Of a stretch of 64,000 bases of DNA, positions 44,840-57,142 are shown one piece after another. Position 1 is the first letter of the stretch. Each line of letters starts with the position of its first letter. The notes beneath the pieces are model-generated. The model was not told the DNA's origin, did no database searches, and saw nothing but the letters and a program-made list of their open reading frames with translations. The stretch is from Anadara kagoshimensis. Its lineage: Eukaryota > Mollusca > Bivalvia > Arcoida > Arcidae. Both the position numbers and the translations under genes were made by a program. The stretch spans positions 17,725,087 to 17,789,086 of the forward strand of contig CM037870.1 of assembly GCA_021292105.1 (NCBI GenBank), read 5' to 3'.

Positions 44840-46085
44840 AGATAGAGAAACAGAAAATACGAGTTATCTCTCATATATTCTTTTTCATTGACCTTTACCA
44901 CAGAAATGTTACAAGTTCAAACTTCTGTTATGATTATATCATTTATAGCATATAATAGACGTTTCTGTCTAGATGTACCGCCAACTGTCTTATATTCTTC
45001 TCCAAGAATATCATTTATAATGTCAATCAGTCTGATGGCCATTTGATCTGAAATTAATTTGCTCTTTGTAAATGAATAAAAATCTACTGAATAAAGATGA
45101 ATAATCAATTATATCATCTGATATGAATTTGATTTAGTCTGCTGGCGGTCCCAGAGGGTTTGGGATGGATTTAGGGTGCTGATATGTAGACTATTAAGGG
45201 AATATAAATAATATTTATACCTGTAACGCAAACTAACGGAATTGGAATTAAATTCATTGCAATTGGTTTCCAATCTTAGACCTGAATAATGAAAAATGTC
45301 GCAATTTGCAAAAAATACATCTCCAAGTCTCCAAGGTAGGATAAGAATGGTTTGTGTTGGATTTCATATCGAAACTGTATCAAGTACATAAGTGTATTAT
45401 GTGTCTTGTGTCATTAAAACCAGTTGAACTAAGATATTGAATGAAATATTTTGTTCGTTTTGCATTAGGTATTCCATTCATAACAGAAGTAGTCAGCAAA
45501 AACATTCGATCCCGTCGAACAAGAATATACATGCCAGTTGTGACTTTGTTTTTTGTTTTGTTTTATTATTATTATTATTATTATTGTTTATTGATTAATT
45601 TATTAATTAATTAATTTATTTATTTTGGCATTGTGATTTGAATATTGACTTTAATGTTTCTTTTCAATGATGATAACTATCGACATGACCTTTCGGCATG
45701 CTATAAATATGACCTCAATTGATAGTTGTAATATCTAATATCGGTGATGTGGTAAAGGTACTGTTAGATGGTCCTAAATATTAATAGCAATTTCAACTTT
45801 AGATTTACGCATTTTATCTTATCCATCAAAATTCAAAATCATTTTCTTATATCAATGCAATTTGATAATTTTCGATTGCACTCATATGTTTCATCTCATC
45901 CCTATGGGGAAACGGCGTATGACAGATACAGAAAAAGAAATTATGATCGATCTCTGTCTCTTTATGCATTTTGGGCTGTTGATCTTAACATAAAAATTTA
46001 CAGGTTCAAACTTCTGAAGGGAATATTCATACCTGTAACATAAATGAACGAAAATTGAATTGATTTCATAGCAACGTTCAAACAC
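44840..46085. repeat. Diverged direct duplication
   Basis: 44840-44940 with 45190-45270 resembles 45910-46080: 'gatagagaaacagaaaatac'/'gatacagaaaaagaaattat', 'caagttcaaacttctg'/'caggttcaaacttctg', 'tatttatacctgtaacgcaa'/'atattcatacctgtaacata'. The first copy carries about 250 extra bases in the middle. No function recognised. Confidence 0.5.
45563..45620. repeat. (TTA)n and (TTAA)n-rich simple sequence
   Basis: 'ttattattattattatta' followed by 'ttaattaattaattta'. Confidence 0.8.
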
Positions 46086-46099
46086 AGACTTGTTCGGAG

Positions 46100-49000
46100 C
46101 AGAGGAAAGTGTATGGCATTTACATACGGCCTTAAACGGTTCTATTCAAAACTATATAGGTCGATTGCACAAAAAGTATATTATTAAACATAATGAAATT
46201 CACACATAATGTATATAGATGTAAACCAATTATATATGCAAAATTTTAAGCTCATATATTAAACACAAACTTGTGTGGCGCAGCGAAAAGCGCGTTGCAT
46301 CATTTCCCCCATGTCACATCATTTAGAATGCCCAAGTACTCTGAGATAGCAACTGGTGAGCAATGAGTAGTATAATGTTGCTGTATCAAATTCTAATCCA
46401 GAGGACATATGATCAATATAATCCTACGTTTCGTTTATGAAAAATGCTTTTTGGGGAAATTCTTATGAAATCGCAATTTTGTTTTACTACTTCAGTAAAG
46501 ACACTGAACATTTAAATACATGTACAATATTTGTTGGAATACGTAATAATAAAAGCAGGAGGCAGAATCAGCTTTTGCGATTTGGATTTGATACATTGAT
46601 ATGTTTGTGGTTGATCTCATCTCAGTAGGTCGGTAGGTACTTTGGTCTAGTTTTAAGTCGTTGTCACTGTAATGCGATGAACGGACGCGCAGTAATGTTT
46701 GATATCACATTGTTAACTTACCTGGCGGCTTTTAAAAATGATTCAATATCCTTTTAACACCTGATATTACCGTTGAATGTCAGTACGATTTTTGTGCCAT
46801 CATATTGTTCTGTGTTTTATCAGCGTCAATTCTAAGTGTAGTTGTCAGTTTTGCTATATCCATTAGCGGTGGTTGTCAGTCATACTGTGTAGGTGTTTTT
46901 CATAGAAATGTTCACAGAGGCTTAAGTGTTTAAAATAAAAATATAAATATTTACTTGTAATGTAATAACAACATTTTCGCATTACACGAAAAAAGTTTAA
47001 AAACCTATCTAACAACTTGATCACTTAACTTATAGGATCTCCAAGCGTGATGTGTTTTTCTCTCTTTAACCTAAAATTTTACTGTTTGCTTCATCCAATT
47101 TTGATGCCCATTTAATAATTATATATGTTTGCCATGTAAAAAGAACAGAATGGTGAATTTTAACTTTCAATTTTAGGCATTAAACGTGCAACTGATAATA
47201 TAAACAAACGAGATGGTTGAGGCTCTCAAAAACTACTTGAACAGAACCACTAAATACAGTTTTTATTATTTTCATCAAGTGTCCTTCCAAAATGACTAGT
47301 TTTATAAGTTTTTTTCAGTGTGAGATTATCTAGTCTTGTTCTCTTTATTCTTTTGTGTTTTGTCGCGTGTTCAGACAATGGTGTTCTCCGCTATACCATG
47401 TAATCAACCTGCCTAAACGTTTGTATGGGACGTTTCCGAAAAACATTACACCACGAATCCCTGGAATAACATTGTTTCTCCGGATAGCGGGAACTTATAT
47501 GATTCCATATCTAATGTTGCGGAAACGGTTCGGGTTATCATGTGGAACAGCAGCAAACCCCATGGTTTACATGTTTTTGGCCACAAACTATTTCTGTCGA
47601 TTTAAAAAAATGTCAATCTGCACCTGAATCTAAATAAAACTATCAGATTCTGAAATACCAAAATATTCTTATAACACCCAGCAATGTGTAATATATCGTT
47701 CAAAGTATTGTCTTAAAAGGATTTGGTAAATTACATTTTTGTAATTCTATTTTTCCCATTTCAACAACTAAAAACATTAGAATATTCTGATTTTTCCAAT
47801 TTTTGTCCCGAGCACTATCAATAAGGAATTTTATTCCGAAACGGTCATCTATACAAGTGCTGCAAAATTAAATCAGGTTGCTTTGGAATTGTGATTTTGC
47901 CATTAATTGTTATATCTGTTCTTGATTAATAATTTTATTTTATTGTCAATTAAAATATTCCATATTTATGCATGTATGTTTGCGTTAACGAGATTCTTGA
48001 AGAAAACGTGGGCATAATCTAATCACAAGATCAAGATAATCTTATAGTTAATCATCTTTGATATTTAGGTAATCTCTCTGTATTTATATTAATATAAATT
48101 AGAACAGGAGGAAATCTGGCATTTATAATTAGGTTACAATCTGTTCGTCAGGGAAAACTGAGGGATATTAACAAAATCCTATCATACGGTCTATCAAAAG
48201 GAGAATGATTTATTTCTGAGCAAACATTAGTTGGAGAATGAATATAATTCTCTATAGAGATTAATTGACACCAAAGGTAATTACTAATACTTTGCGTCTT
48301 TTATGTAATGTTATTCAGCAGTAATATAGACAAACAACACACCTCTTTCATCATAAAACAGTCTTTTATTTATCACAGCAACAGATGGAAAAGTGCTGCT
48401 AAGAATACTTCGCGATGTAGTCAGAAATACTCATATTAGTTTTAATTTGTTTGTGCTTACGGTTGTTAATGTATATCTAACTTAATTATATTATGTCTTT
48501 GGTGTTTGTTAAATCTGATTTTTAAGTGTTCATCTTGTTAGGTAGGTAAGTTTTTATCAAAGGGATTGAAGTGTTGGAATTTTATGTACAGGACAAGACG
48601 TCAAAATTTACACTCAACAAAACATGTAACACTTCAAATGTCTGTAACTGTTTTTGTGTTCCACTGTTTCTGAATCATATATAATCAACTTAACACACCT
48701 GATTTCTAATACGGGTGTGAAACAATTTCTTATATATATATATTTTTTAAGTTTTCTCCGTTTTTTTGTTCCGGTGATTACCATGTCCTTTCCAGGGGTG
48801 AGTTGTTCGAAGCTCAATAAGCGTTATTAATTGATTAGTCAAAATTTGAATTTTGCATAATTTTTAAATGTCAACAATGAATAATATCCCATCAAACTAA
48901 AGCACACTATGTTTATTTTTATAAACGTTTTGTATTTTTGTAAACCAAGCGACATATATATTCTGTATTAAAGGTTTCTGATTAAAATGATCAAGCTTCG

Positions 49001-49430
49001 AACAACTGGCTCCTAATATCATTTTTTGAAGTGCTGAAACGTATCTCTATCTGTATCTTAATTGTTATAATTGTAATAAAGCAAAAATATAAATAATTGT
49101 CTTAACTGTTTAGTAAAGTCAAACAAGATTGACCTGTTTTTGACCTTTCATTAGGAATATCCATATAGGAGGATCAACTCAATATATGGGTAGCGTTAGG
49201 ATTCGCAGTTAATGTCGATAAAAGGCACCGAAAACTTGCGTAGGTTATCTTTACAGCCTGTAGCAATCAAGCATTCTTCAGAGGTTTTTTTTTTGTCAAT
49301 CAGTAGAACTCGATTCTAAAATTCTAAAACGCTTTTCAGAAGACCTTTAATATAATAATCCATTCTTTAAGTGTAGTGTATAGAGATACATATCTGTGAT
49401 ACATGTACATTTTCTTTTAACATTGATTGA
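46100..49430. other. Intergenic DNA, little recognised
   Basis: Contains a short Penelope-like tail end (about 47870-47935), a partial copy of the aggcaaacaac MITE (about 49108-49220: 'gtcaaacaagattgacctg', 'ctttcattaggaatatccat'), and an unexplained more GC-balanced patch at 47355-47630 described under findings. Otherwise AT-rich with accidental short frames. Confidence 0.5.
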
Positions 49431-49601
49431 TTGTAAAATATTCACGTTTTTGCAAATCGAAAAATCCTAGAATATCAACATGTATTGCTAATTACAAAAC
49501 AATTAATCCAATTAAAATGCTTTGTCTCTTTATATTGATATAAATCACATTTTAAACAAGAAGATATTTACAACAATTTATTATTGTCAACGGATGCACA
49601 A

Positions 49602-49770
49602 GAGGTATTTCATGGTAATATATAAACCATTGATCAAATGTACACGCTTTTAGATATAGTTAACGTTGTTCCAGACTCTCTAGAGGTATTTCATGGATTT
49701 GTCATATATAAAGCACTGATAAACTGTACATGCTTAAAGATATAGTTAGCGTTGGTCTAGAGACTCTAGA
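49602..49770. repeat. Tandem pair of about 80 bp
   Basis: 'gaggtatttcatggtaatat' with 'acacgcttttagatatagtt' and 'aacgttgttccagactctc' is repeated as 'gaggtatttcatggatttgt' with 'catgcttaaagatatagtta' and 'gcgttggtctagagactc'. Confidence 0.75.
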
Positions 49771-50236
49771 AGGGAATTTAATTATTGAACTTGGGTTTTT
49801 GTGCATTTGATAAAATATGAAAATTTTGGGGCTTACTAATGACTTCAAGCAAGTCTGGGTATTTTAGATACGTGATGATTTCAAGCGATTCAGGGCTTTT
49901 AAGTTACCATAGCTGTTTACCTATTATCTAAAGTTTATCGTTTTATTTCGTAAAGAAAACTCAAGGGATAAATATTTTAGAAAGTAGATCATTGAACAAT
50001 ATTTCTATTGATAAACTTAAAAAATGTACATTTGTGTATATCTTTTTGTGTCATTCACCAAATCTATACATGTTCAATTAATATTAAAACATTTATTTTC
50101 CCCTGTCTTTGAAAAAACGTCCCTTCTGCGTCTGGATGGAATAAAGGGGATAATTGTCTCTTGAAATTACAGCGCGCCAAATATTGGTTCTCTAAAATGT
50201 ATTTGTTTGTCATCTTAATATAACATGCGTTTATAA

Positions 50237-50545
50237 TCACATTGGCGGACTTAGACGAATGGGTGAACATTGCCGGGTGGTACTCGTTGGATTTGGAAGT
50301 CGTAGTTGTAAGTTGTAGTGGTTCGAATCTCACTCGGGACTTGGAATTTTTCTGAGATGATTTTCATGTCCTGTCCAAAGTAGAGATGTAACATGCTCAA
50401 TACTAGAAAAGTCATTCGGACGAGACTCAAAACTGATGTTTCGTGTCTCAGTGCACGCTAGAGAACCTCTGTAGAGTTCGAAAGAGTAGACCAACTTTGT
50501 CCGCTACAGAGGACGAAGATACCTAAAAGCGATTGAAACAGACTG
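50237..50545 (+). repeat. Possible SINE, family C
   Basis: Box B-like 'ggttcgaatctcactcggg' follows a tRNA-like stretch. The body includes 'cagtgcacgctagagaacct', which fits the 'taaagaaccc' region of other SINEs, and ends in 'gctacagaggacgaag'. Not matched by a second copy here. Confidence 0.45.
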
Positions 50546-50874
50546 AGCAAAAATATACATTTTACATATCTACTGCTCTTTTTCTACTATGGTTTTGTAC
50601 AATTAATTAAGTCGATATTTATCAATGAACAAAAGAGAATTAAATAGTCTAAAAGAGGCACTGGTTTCTTGAATATTTATCAATTGTTAGTCAGCGAAAC
50701 CGAACCAATAAATAATAAACGATAATGTTAAAAGGTCATATAGTATCCATTAAACATTTTTAAGAACATTTAGTCTTAATTATTTAATCATTATAAGTTG
50801 TTTATTGGAACAAGTAATATTAATTGCTTGTGATCTATATCTCCTGTGAGTATTTTTAGCAAATCATATGATTA

Positions 50875-51125
50875 AAATAAAAACATACTAGGCAATTCAA
50901 AATCAAGAAGCAACGTAAAACTTTGAAACTGATGAATTAGGTTAAACCGCAAGTGAGGTCAGTGCTCCGGAAGGGTTAGTCGTGTGTAATCATTGAGTGA
51001 ATGGAACATGAAACCATGGGACGTCAAATATATCCAGGGCAATCCTAGACACATACATCATACTTATCAACATTAATGTGATGACGGCCATAAAACGTTT
51101 TGAGGGCCCTGATAAGTTGATTGCA
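50875..51125 (-). mobile_element. Penelope-like tail reaching the end of the coding region
   Basis: Reversed words 'cagtgctccggaagggttag', 'aacatgaaaccatgggacgt', 'gatgacggccataaaacgtt' and 'tgagggccctgataag' match 58240-58500 in opposite orientation. Confidence 0.75.
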
Positions 51126-52559
51126 ACCTATATTTTGTAAATCATGGGGGAAATATACATGTTCTTTATATTTTAAAACAATAATGGGATGCTAAATATA
51201 AACGTGTTTTGGTGGCTCAAAATCCTGAAATATCAACAATTATTGCTAATTATGAAACGATTAATCTAAATAAAATTCTCTGTCTATGTCTTTAGTGTTA
51301 TAAATCACATCTGACAAGAAAATTGTAGTAATTTATTATTGTCAACATTTACTAAAAGAATTTGGTAGCAGTAAATAATTTAAAGTAATGTTAATCTTGT
51401 ATCATTTTTCTTGAATACAAGACGCTTTTAGAATCACATCTATGTTTATTCTAAGGTGTAAGCATGACAATTTGATATTACAAATATCAAAAAGAAAAAT
51501 CTGTAATACCTTTGACAGATCAAAACCATTGTTAACTTCAAACTTTTAAAATTTAAATAAAAAATAAAATTACCAAGGATTAATTTAACGTCGCATACAA
51601 ATTGTAAATCTTTCGCTGAAACAATAGAAAATAACATTCTTAAATTGCATACATAAACAGAGTTTTGCATATTATCTAAAATGGAACTGACACCTTGCAT
51701 ACAATTCGTAAATCTGCCGACAAACAGAGAAAAAACTATCTCCTAAATTGATGTTAAATGAAGATATAGCATGTGATTTACTACATGTAGATAATAAAAT
51801 TAATAGCACCTGTTTGACTTTGAATCTAGCTTTCCTTTATCATGATTTAAACGGAACAATAGAGTATAACTTGAAGTTTTTCTGTCTTCCTAGCAGTTTA
51901 TTAGACGCGTGTGGTACTGGTTCAAATGTACTTCTGGAGAGTAGAGTTTGGAAATTGGGCTTTATGTCATGATTCTTTCACTAATATCTGGATTCGAATA
52001 ATGGAGCAAAGCCGGATTTCCCAGATAAAACCAGCGACCTACAGCAGGTAAACAGACAAACTTTCTCACACTTTGGTCTGCCTGAGTAGGATACAAAATT
52101 CGTTGAAAGGCACAGTAATCCGTTAGCCGACGATTTCACCCACTGGGTCACTGAATCCTACTTTAAGACAAGACATCAAATTACTATATAGTAATTTTAA
52201 ATACTGACGCACGAGTATCTTATAGTCATATGGCTAGGGATAATTAAAAAAACATTGATAGCGATTGTCGGAAATTTATAGGCTCCAATTTAACAATTTT
52301 TGCTTAAAAGGGCATTTCCTAAACTTATATCTGGCAAACTGGCAATCCTCAAGCTTACAACATTTGTATTGACTTTTGATATTCGTCGTTCAAAAAAGGA
52401 TTGCCAATGTTTGCAACATTTATGTTTAAGAAAAGCTTGGGCAACATTGTTTTCATTTGCAAATTTAATTTTATATTACCCAATCTGCTAAAGGTTAATT
52501 TAAATATACATGTTTTAGAATTTGCACATTTCACGTCACGTGTTTTTATTTCTGAATAC

Positions 52560-52870
52560 AGTAGAAGTTTTCGAGTTTAAATTAATTTGTTCGTTTTCAA
52601 AATATTTACTTTGATTTTTGGATCGTGATTTTCGACACGGACGGGTATGTCTGTGTTAGATTAATATATATTAAAATTTTAATTTCTATAACGTTATATA
52701 TCACTATGGACGAATAGTATCAATTGCCCGTTTTCAACTGAGACATAAGATATATTTTAAGAAATAATGATTTAAATAAAAAACCTTTCAATCAATGTTC
52801 TAATCAAAATCCAGAATCCAAGTAAAAACTTTGAAATTAACAAACTAGGTTAAATACGCGAACTACAACA
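52560..52870. mobile_element. Two opposed Penelope-like tail fragments
   Basis: 52560-52660 is forward ('tactttgatttttggatcgt', 'gattttcgacacggacggg'); 52790-52870 is reversed ('caatgttctaatcaaaatcc', 'aagtaaaaactttgaaatta', 'acaaactaggttaaatacgc'). The second interrupts the tandem array listed next. Confidence 0.6.
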
Positions 52871-53430
52871 AACGAGCATTTCATTAAGAATTTTATTTAA
52901 TTTTTGTGTCACTCACTAAGTAACTTTTTGCATAGTTTAAGAAAGATAAACAGGTTACACGTTATATAGATAAATTGGCTTCGAATTGTCAGTGAACCAA
53001 AACAATAAATACTGTTTTCAACAAAAACATAAGATATATTTTAAGAGACGTTTTAAATTATGTTTCAAAACGAAAGTTACATTAAAAACTTTGGTTAATT
53101 TTTGTGTCACTCACCACGTAATTTTTTCTACATAGTTTTATTTACAAATTGCAAATTGCATAGATAAACAGGCAACGAATTACACAAATAAATTGGTTAC
53201 AAACTCTCAGTAGACCAAAACAATAAATTAAGTGTTTTCAGCGGAGACATAATATATTATTCAAGAGACATTTAAAACTATGTTTCTATTAAAACTTTCA
53301 ATTATTTTTGTGTCACTCACCAAGTAATTGTTCCTGCATAGTTTAAGTTACCAATTGCAAAGATAAACTGGTTAAAAATTGCAAACACAAATTGGTTACA
53401 AATTGTATACTAGATAAACAGGTTTATCCT
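52725..53430. repeat. Tandem array, about 200-bp unit, three copies
   Basis: Each unit contains 'ttttcaacwgaaacataaga', 'tttttgtgtcactcacyaag' and 'gataaacaggt/aattggttacaaa'. The marker 'tttttgtgtcactcac' stands near 52901, 53098 and 53305. A related single word occurs at about 50043. Copy 1 is enlarged by a retroelement fragment. Confidence 0.75.
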
Positions 53431-53934
53431 TACGCAATGACACTGACAGACTAAGTAGCTGTCAATTAAGAAAGCAGTGAATCCGAAACAATACCAATAA
53501 AACCATCTGTATGGAAACACTTAATTAGAGAGAGGTTAAAATATAAGGTACATTGGTGATGTATACTTCTCTGGCAGCTCAAAAAATTAATGACACCTGC
53601 TTGCCTATAAAATTTGTTGTACCTTACAACTTGTCAAAACGAAAAGATAAGAAACATTTCTGTTTTTTCCAAGCTCAATATATTTGACTGTTATATATAC
53701 AGTTAGTTACATAAAATAAGTTTCAAAGCAAAAACAAAATATATTTTAAACTACATATGAAAATTAGCAAGTATCAATAATTTGATCGATTGCTTAGCTT
53801 TGGTAAATGCAATTCGAGACATTTGAACTAACACCTAAACACACGCACGTGAGAAAAAAATTATAATGCACTTATATATAACGTTACGTAATTTAACGTC
53901 CTATAGTTCCATTTATTAAATAAGACGTTTGTAG

Positions 53935-54050
53935 CTATCAAGACAAGAGGCGCTTACCCTTTCGGAGCGCCCACTTCACTTCTCTGGTGGAAGTTCACGT
54001 GCTTACCTGAATTAACTAGATTTTCAGTTTTTACTTTTAGTTTATATATG
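53935..54050 (+). mobile_element. Penelope-like 3' tail
   Basis: 'gaggcgcttaccctttcgga', 'gcgcccacttcacttctctg', 'gtggaagttcacgtgcttac'. The extreme 3' end is eroded. Confidence 0.7.
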
Positions 54051-54749
54051 TCGTGAATATGTATTATAAACTACATACAAGACAAACACGTTTAAAATAA
54101 AATGCTAACAATGTTTTAATCCAAATGACCGGATTTTTTTCTAAGAATTTTTAATATCATGTACCAAAGATGATGGACTGCAAAGGGCAAAGACCCTTTT
54201 TACAATAAAATACTGCATTTAATTTCCAAAAACCATGTGATTGTTTATTAAAGGAATTACATTGAGACAAATTCCCAAACTACATTTTTGGTATTCCAAT
54301 ACAGGATGATCTTGTTAAAAAACTTAGTGTACTGTACTGTCTTTGAAAAAAAAATTTGTAGCAAAATACCAACACAATTATAATACACATGTTTACATAT
54401 GCAATGTGCTTGCGTGTTGTTAAGCAATGAAAATGTTAGAAATGAAGTTATGAAATTTGATATTTCTCCATGACCATGAACTTAATCGATTCTTCAAATA
54501 AAATAAAATGGAAATAATAGTATCAAATATAACTTATGGAAGAAATAAAGTTATTTTAGAGTTACTCCATCATAAAACATGACGCTCAATTACCTCTGAT
54601 GGCATGATGTTGCAGAAAAATGGATTTATACAATTCATTGTGACATAAAACTTGTCGATTTAATGACATCACGGAAAATCGCATCCGGTTAATCCGTCTT
54701 GTTCACACGGCATGCAGAAGTAATAACAGTTATTACATCAGAACATAAA

Positions 54750-55460
54750 TTATATTTATATCATTATTTTGATCTCATCAAAGAGACTGAAGTAGATTGT
54801 AGAAACGACAAAATGTTAGATTTTTACTCTAAGTTATTTAATGACGTTTATATCATTTTGTTGTTTTCTCTTTACTGAAAGTCTGAATCTTTGTATCACA
54901 AAATGGGCTTAATATCGTTATGTTTCGATGAATTACAGAAATCTTAAATATAATTAATTATATTATTCATTATTTTGAGCAGATCTTCTAACAACAACAA
55001 AATTGTTTTATAAAGTTTATTAAATTTTTGTTTTTCTCTATGATCGAAGTCTTATCTTTCTATCACACAATGAATGGACTAAATACTATTATATTTCAAT
55101 GCATAATAGAGTACTCACATTAGGCCATTATTTATATTTTAAATCATTATTTTGATCTTATCTAACTACAAAGAAGTTGTTTCATAAGTTTGATTTCCTT
55201 TTTGTCTTCGGTGGCAATTTGTATCTTTAAATTTCACTATGGATTATATGATGTTAGTGTTTCAGTGTAAATCATAGACTAACAACATTAATTAATAGTA
55301 TATTGATATCAGAATTTAAATCATGCCTTCTAACTCAAAAAAGGATTATTGTATAAACTTTAATTCATTTTTGATTTTCTCTTCGTTGGAAGTCTGTATC
55401 ACACAATGGATTAAATGATGTGAGTTTTTTGGTGCAAATCAGAGACTTACTGTACTTTTG
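54750..55460. repeat. Degenerate tandem array, about 170-bp unit, four copies
   Basis: Repeating order: 'tcattattttgatc', a 'tctaac' plus A-rich stretch, 'tttataa(a)gttt', 'tttttgttttctct', 'gtctgtatctttgtatcaca', 'caatggattaaatgatgt', 'tttcagtgcaaatcatagac'. The marker 'tatcacacaatgg' or variant is near 54893, 55062, 55229 and 55396. AT-rich and non-coding. Confidence 0.65.
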
Positions 55461-56414
55461 TCAGCATAACTTCCAATTATATCAACAAATTTTCGTCAGC
55501 TTAACAATAAATAACCATTAATAACTGTTATTTCCTACCTTTAAATCCAAAGACAAGCGACTTAATGATTCTTAAATCATATCGGTGACTATGATTATTT
55601 AATAAATTTTAATCTTATCACCCATATCATGATGTGCTCACATCTTAGAGTAGATGTAAAAACAATTATTTGTGAAGACACAAATTGGTAGAAAACAGGA
55701 AAATAAATAACATTTTGCGGACGTGAAGTATCTGATGGTGCTTTTACTAGCGAGATATTTTGTTATTCATTAGTGCTGTCGTAACATAAATATAATATCT
55801 GTTACATTGTGTAAGAGAGAGAGCCAAGAAAGTGTGAAATATTACATTTGTAGCTGAATGATGAAGACGTCATATACAATATTGTTCTTGGAGCGCTAAC
55901 ATGCCTGAAATCAAAGTTTCTGTGATTTAATATCCGTGATGTCATGAATTGATATTAGCTGTCTTGAGAAAACAAGGTAAGTCAATACTTCTATAAATTA
56001 ATTACAATCTATTGATTTTCGCTTTGATTTTATTTCAAGCTTATGTAAAACAAATGGAATAGCTTACTCATAATTCTTAAATTAATTGTATCGTTTTAGA
56101 AGAAATTATAATTAAAAAATATTTTTAAAACAATTGACGATGTAATTACTAATAGATATGCTTAATTATGATCAACTATCAAAATTAATTGTATCATTGA
56201 AGAAGAAATAAGTAAAAAACAGTAATGTAAATTAATTTAAGAGAACGGCTCTACTCGGTCTCTAGTGGTGAATACTAATTGGAATTAAATTTTGAACTTC
56301 CGTTTGAAGTATACAGTGATATATCTTTAGTTATATAAAGACAAACTGTTTTAATCAAGTTACGTATATTATTTATAGCTAGTAAAGAGACTTTTTATTG
56401 ATTTTGTTATTTAA

Positions 56415-56560
56415 CAGGAGGTACTTACCCTTTCGGAGCCCCCAGTCTTACTTCCCTTGTGGCAGTTCACGTGTTTAACCTAACTTTCAAAGTTTTTGCT
56501 TTGCTTCGGGATCGTGATTCGGACATGGATAATTATGTTTGTTTTTGATTTCTTAGTTTA
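56415..56560 (+). mobile_element. Penelope-like 3' tail
   Basis: 'aacaggaggtacttaccctt', 'cggagcccccagtcttactt', 'gtggcagttcacgtgtttaa', 'cgggatcgtgattcggacat', ending 'tatgtttgtttttgat' at about 56550. Confidence 0.8.
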
Positions 56561-56847
56561 TTTTCGGTCTCTTTGCACTCACATTATTTCAATATATAGT
56601 TAATTTTTCATATAAGTTAGTTAATATACAAACTGTTTTAATTTTTTCTTGGAATATGAATAACAAATATCATAATTTTAGGAAGATATAAATACTTATT
56701 ATATATTATCGATTCCTAAAGTACCAATTGATCAAGTGTCCAGTGGTTAAGTACTACAGGACGAACCCTATCATTCAGCTTTTTTTTCAAACGATCAGTT
56801 CAAAAATACGCTCTTTTAAAGATAAACGATGAAGAAACAGCATATAT

Positions 56848-57090
56848 AGGTAAACAATATTGACCTATCCGTTTGACCTTTCATTAGGAATATTCATATA
56901 GGTGGGTCCACCCAATAGATGGGTAGTGTTAAGATCCAGGTTAATACATACACAGTGTTCAGGTTTACTCTATGAGGTGAGTATATCTCATGATGTATAC
57001 AAAATAAACACCTTTGTTCCCTATACACAGCTGTGCTTGGTCGGTAATAAATACTTAAATAAAAGCGGACAGGGTAAATTTGTTTGCCTA
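56848..57090. mobile_element. MITE, aggcaaacaac family, beside the retroelement remnant
   Basis: Left 'aggtaaacaatattgaccta' plus 'tccgtttgacctttc' and right 'agcggacagggtaaatttgt' plus 'ttgccta' form inverted ends, with TATA on both outer sides (cata-tata / tata-ag). The interior matches the reverse of 16269-16498 ('gggtccacccaatagatggg'). Confidence 0.8.
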
Positions 57091-57142
57091 TATAAGAAAA
57101 TAAGTGATATCTTTATTTATATTTTATGTTTATTATTCTTAG

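Larger units (their letters stand above)
49440..51345. repeat. Dispersed duplicate pair
   Basis: 49440-49600 and 51230-51345 share 'atattgctaattayraaac', 'attaatcyaaataaaat', 'ataaatcacat' and 'aatttattattgtcaac', and differ by small indels. Between them lie a tandem pair, a SINE-like repeat and a retroelement tail. Confidence 0.6.
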
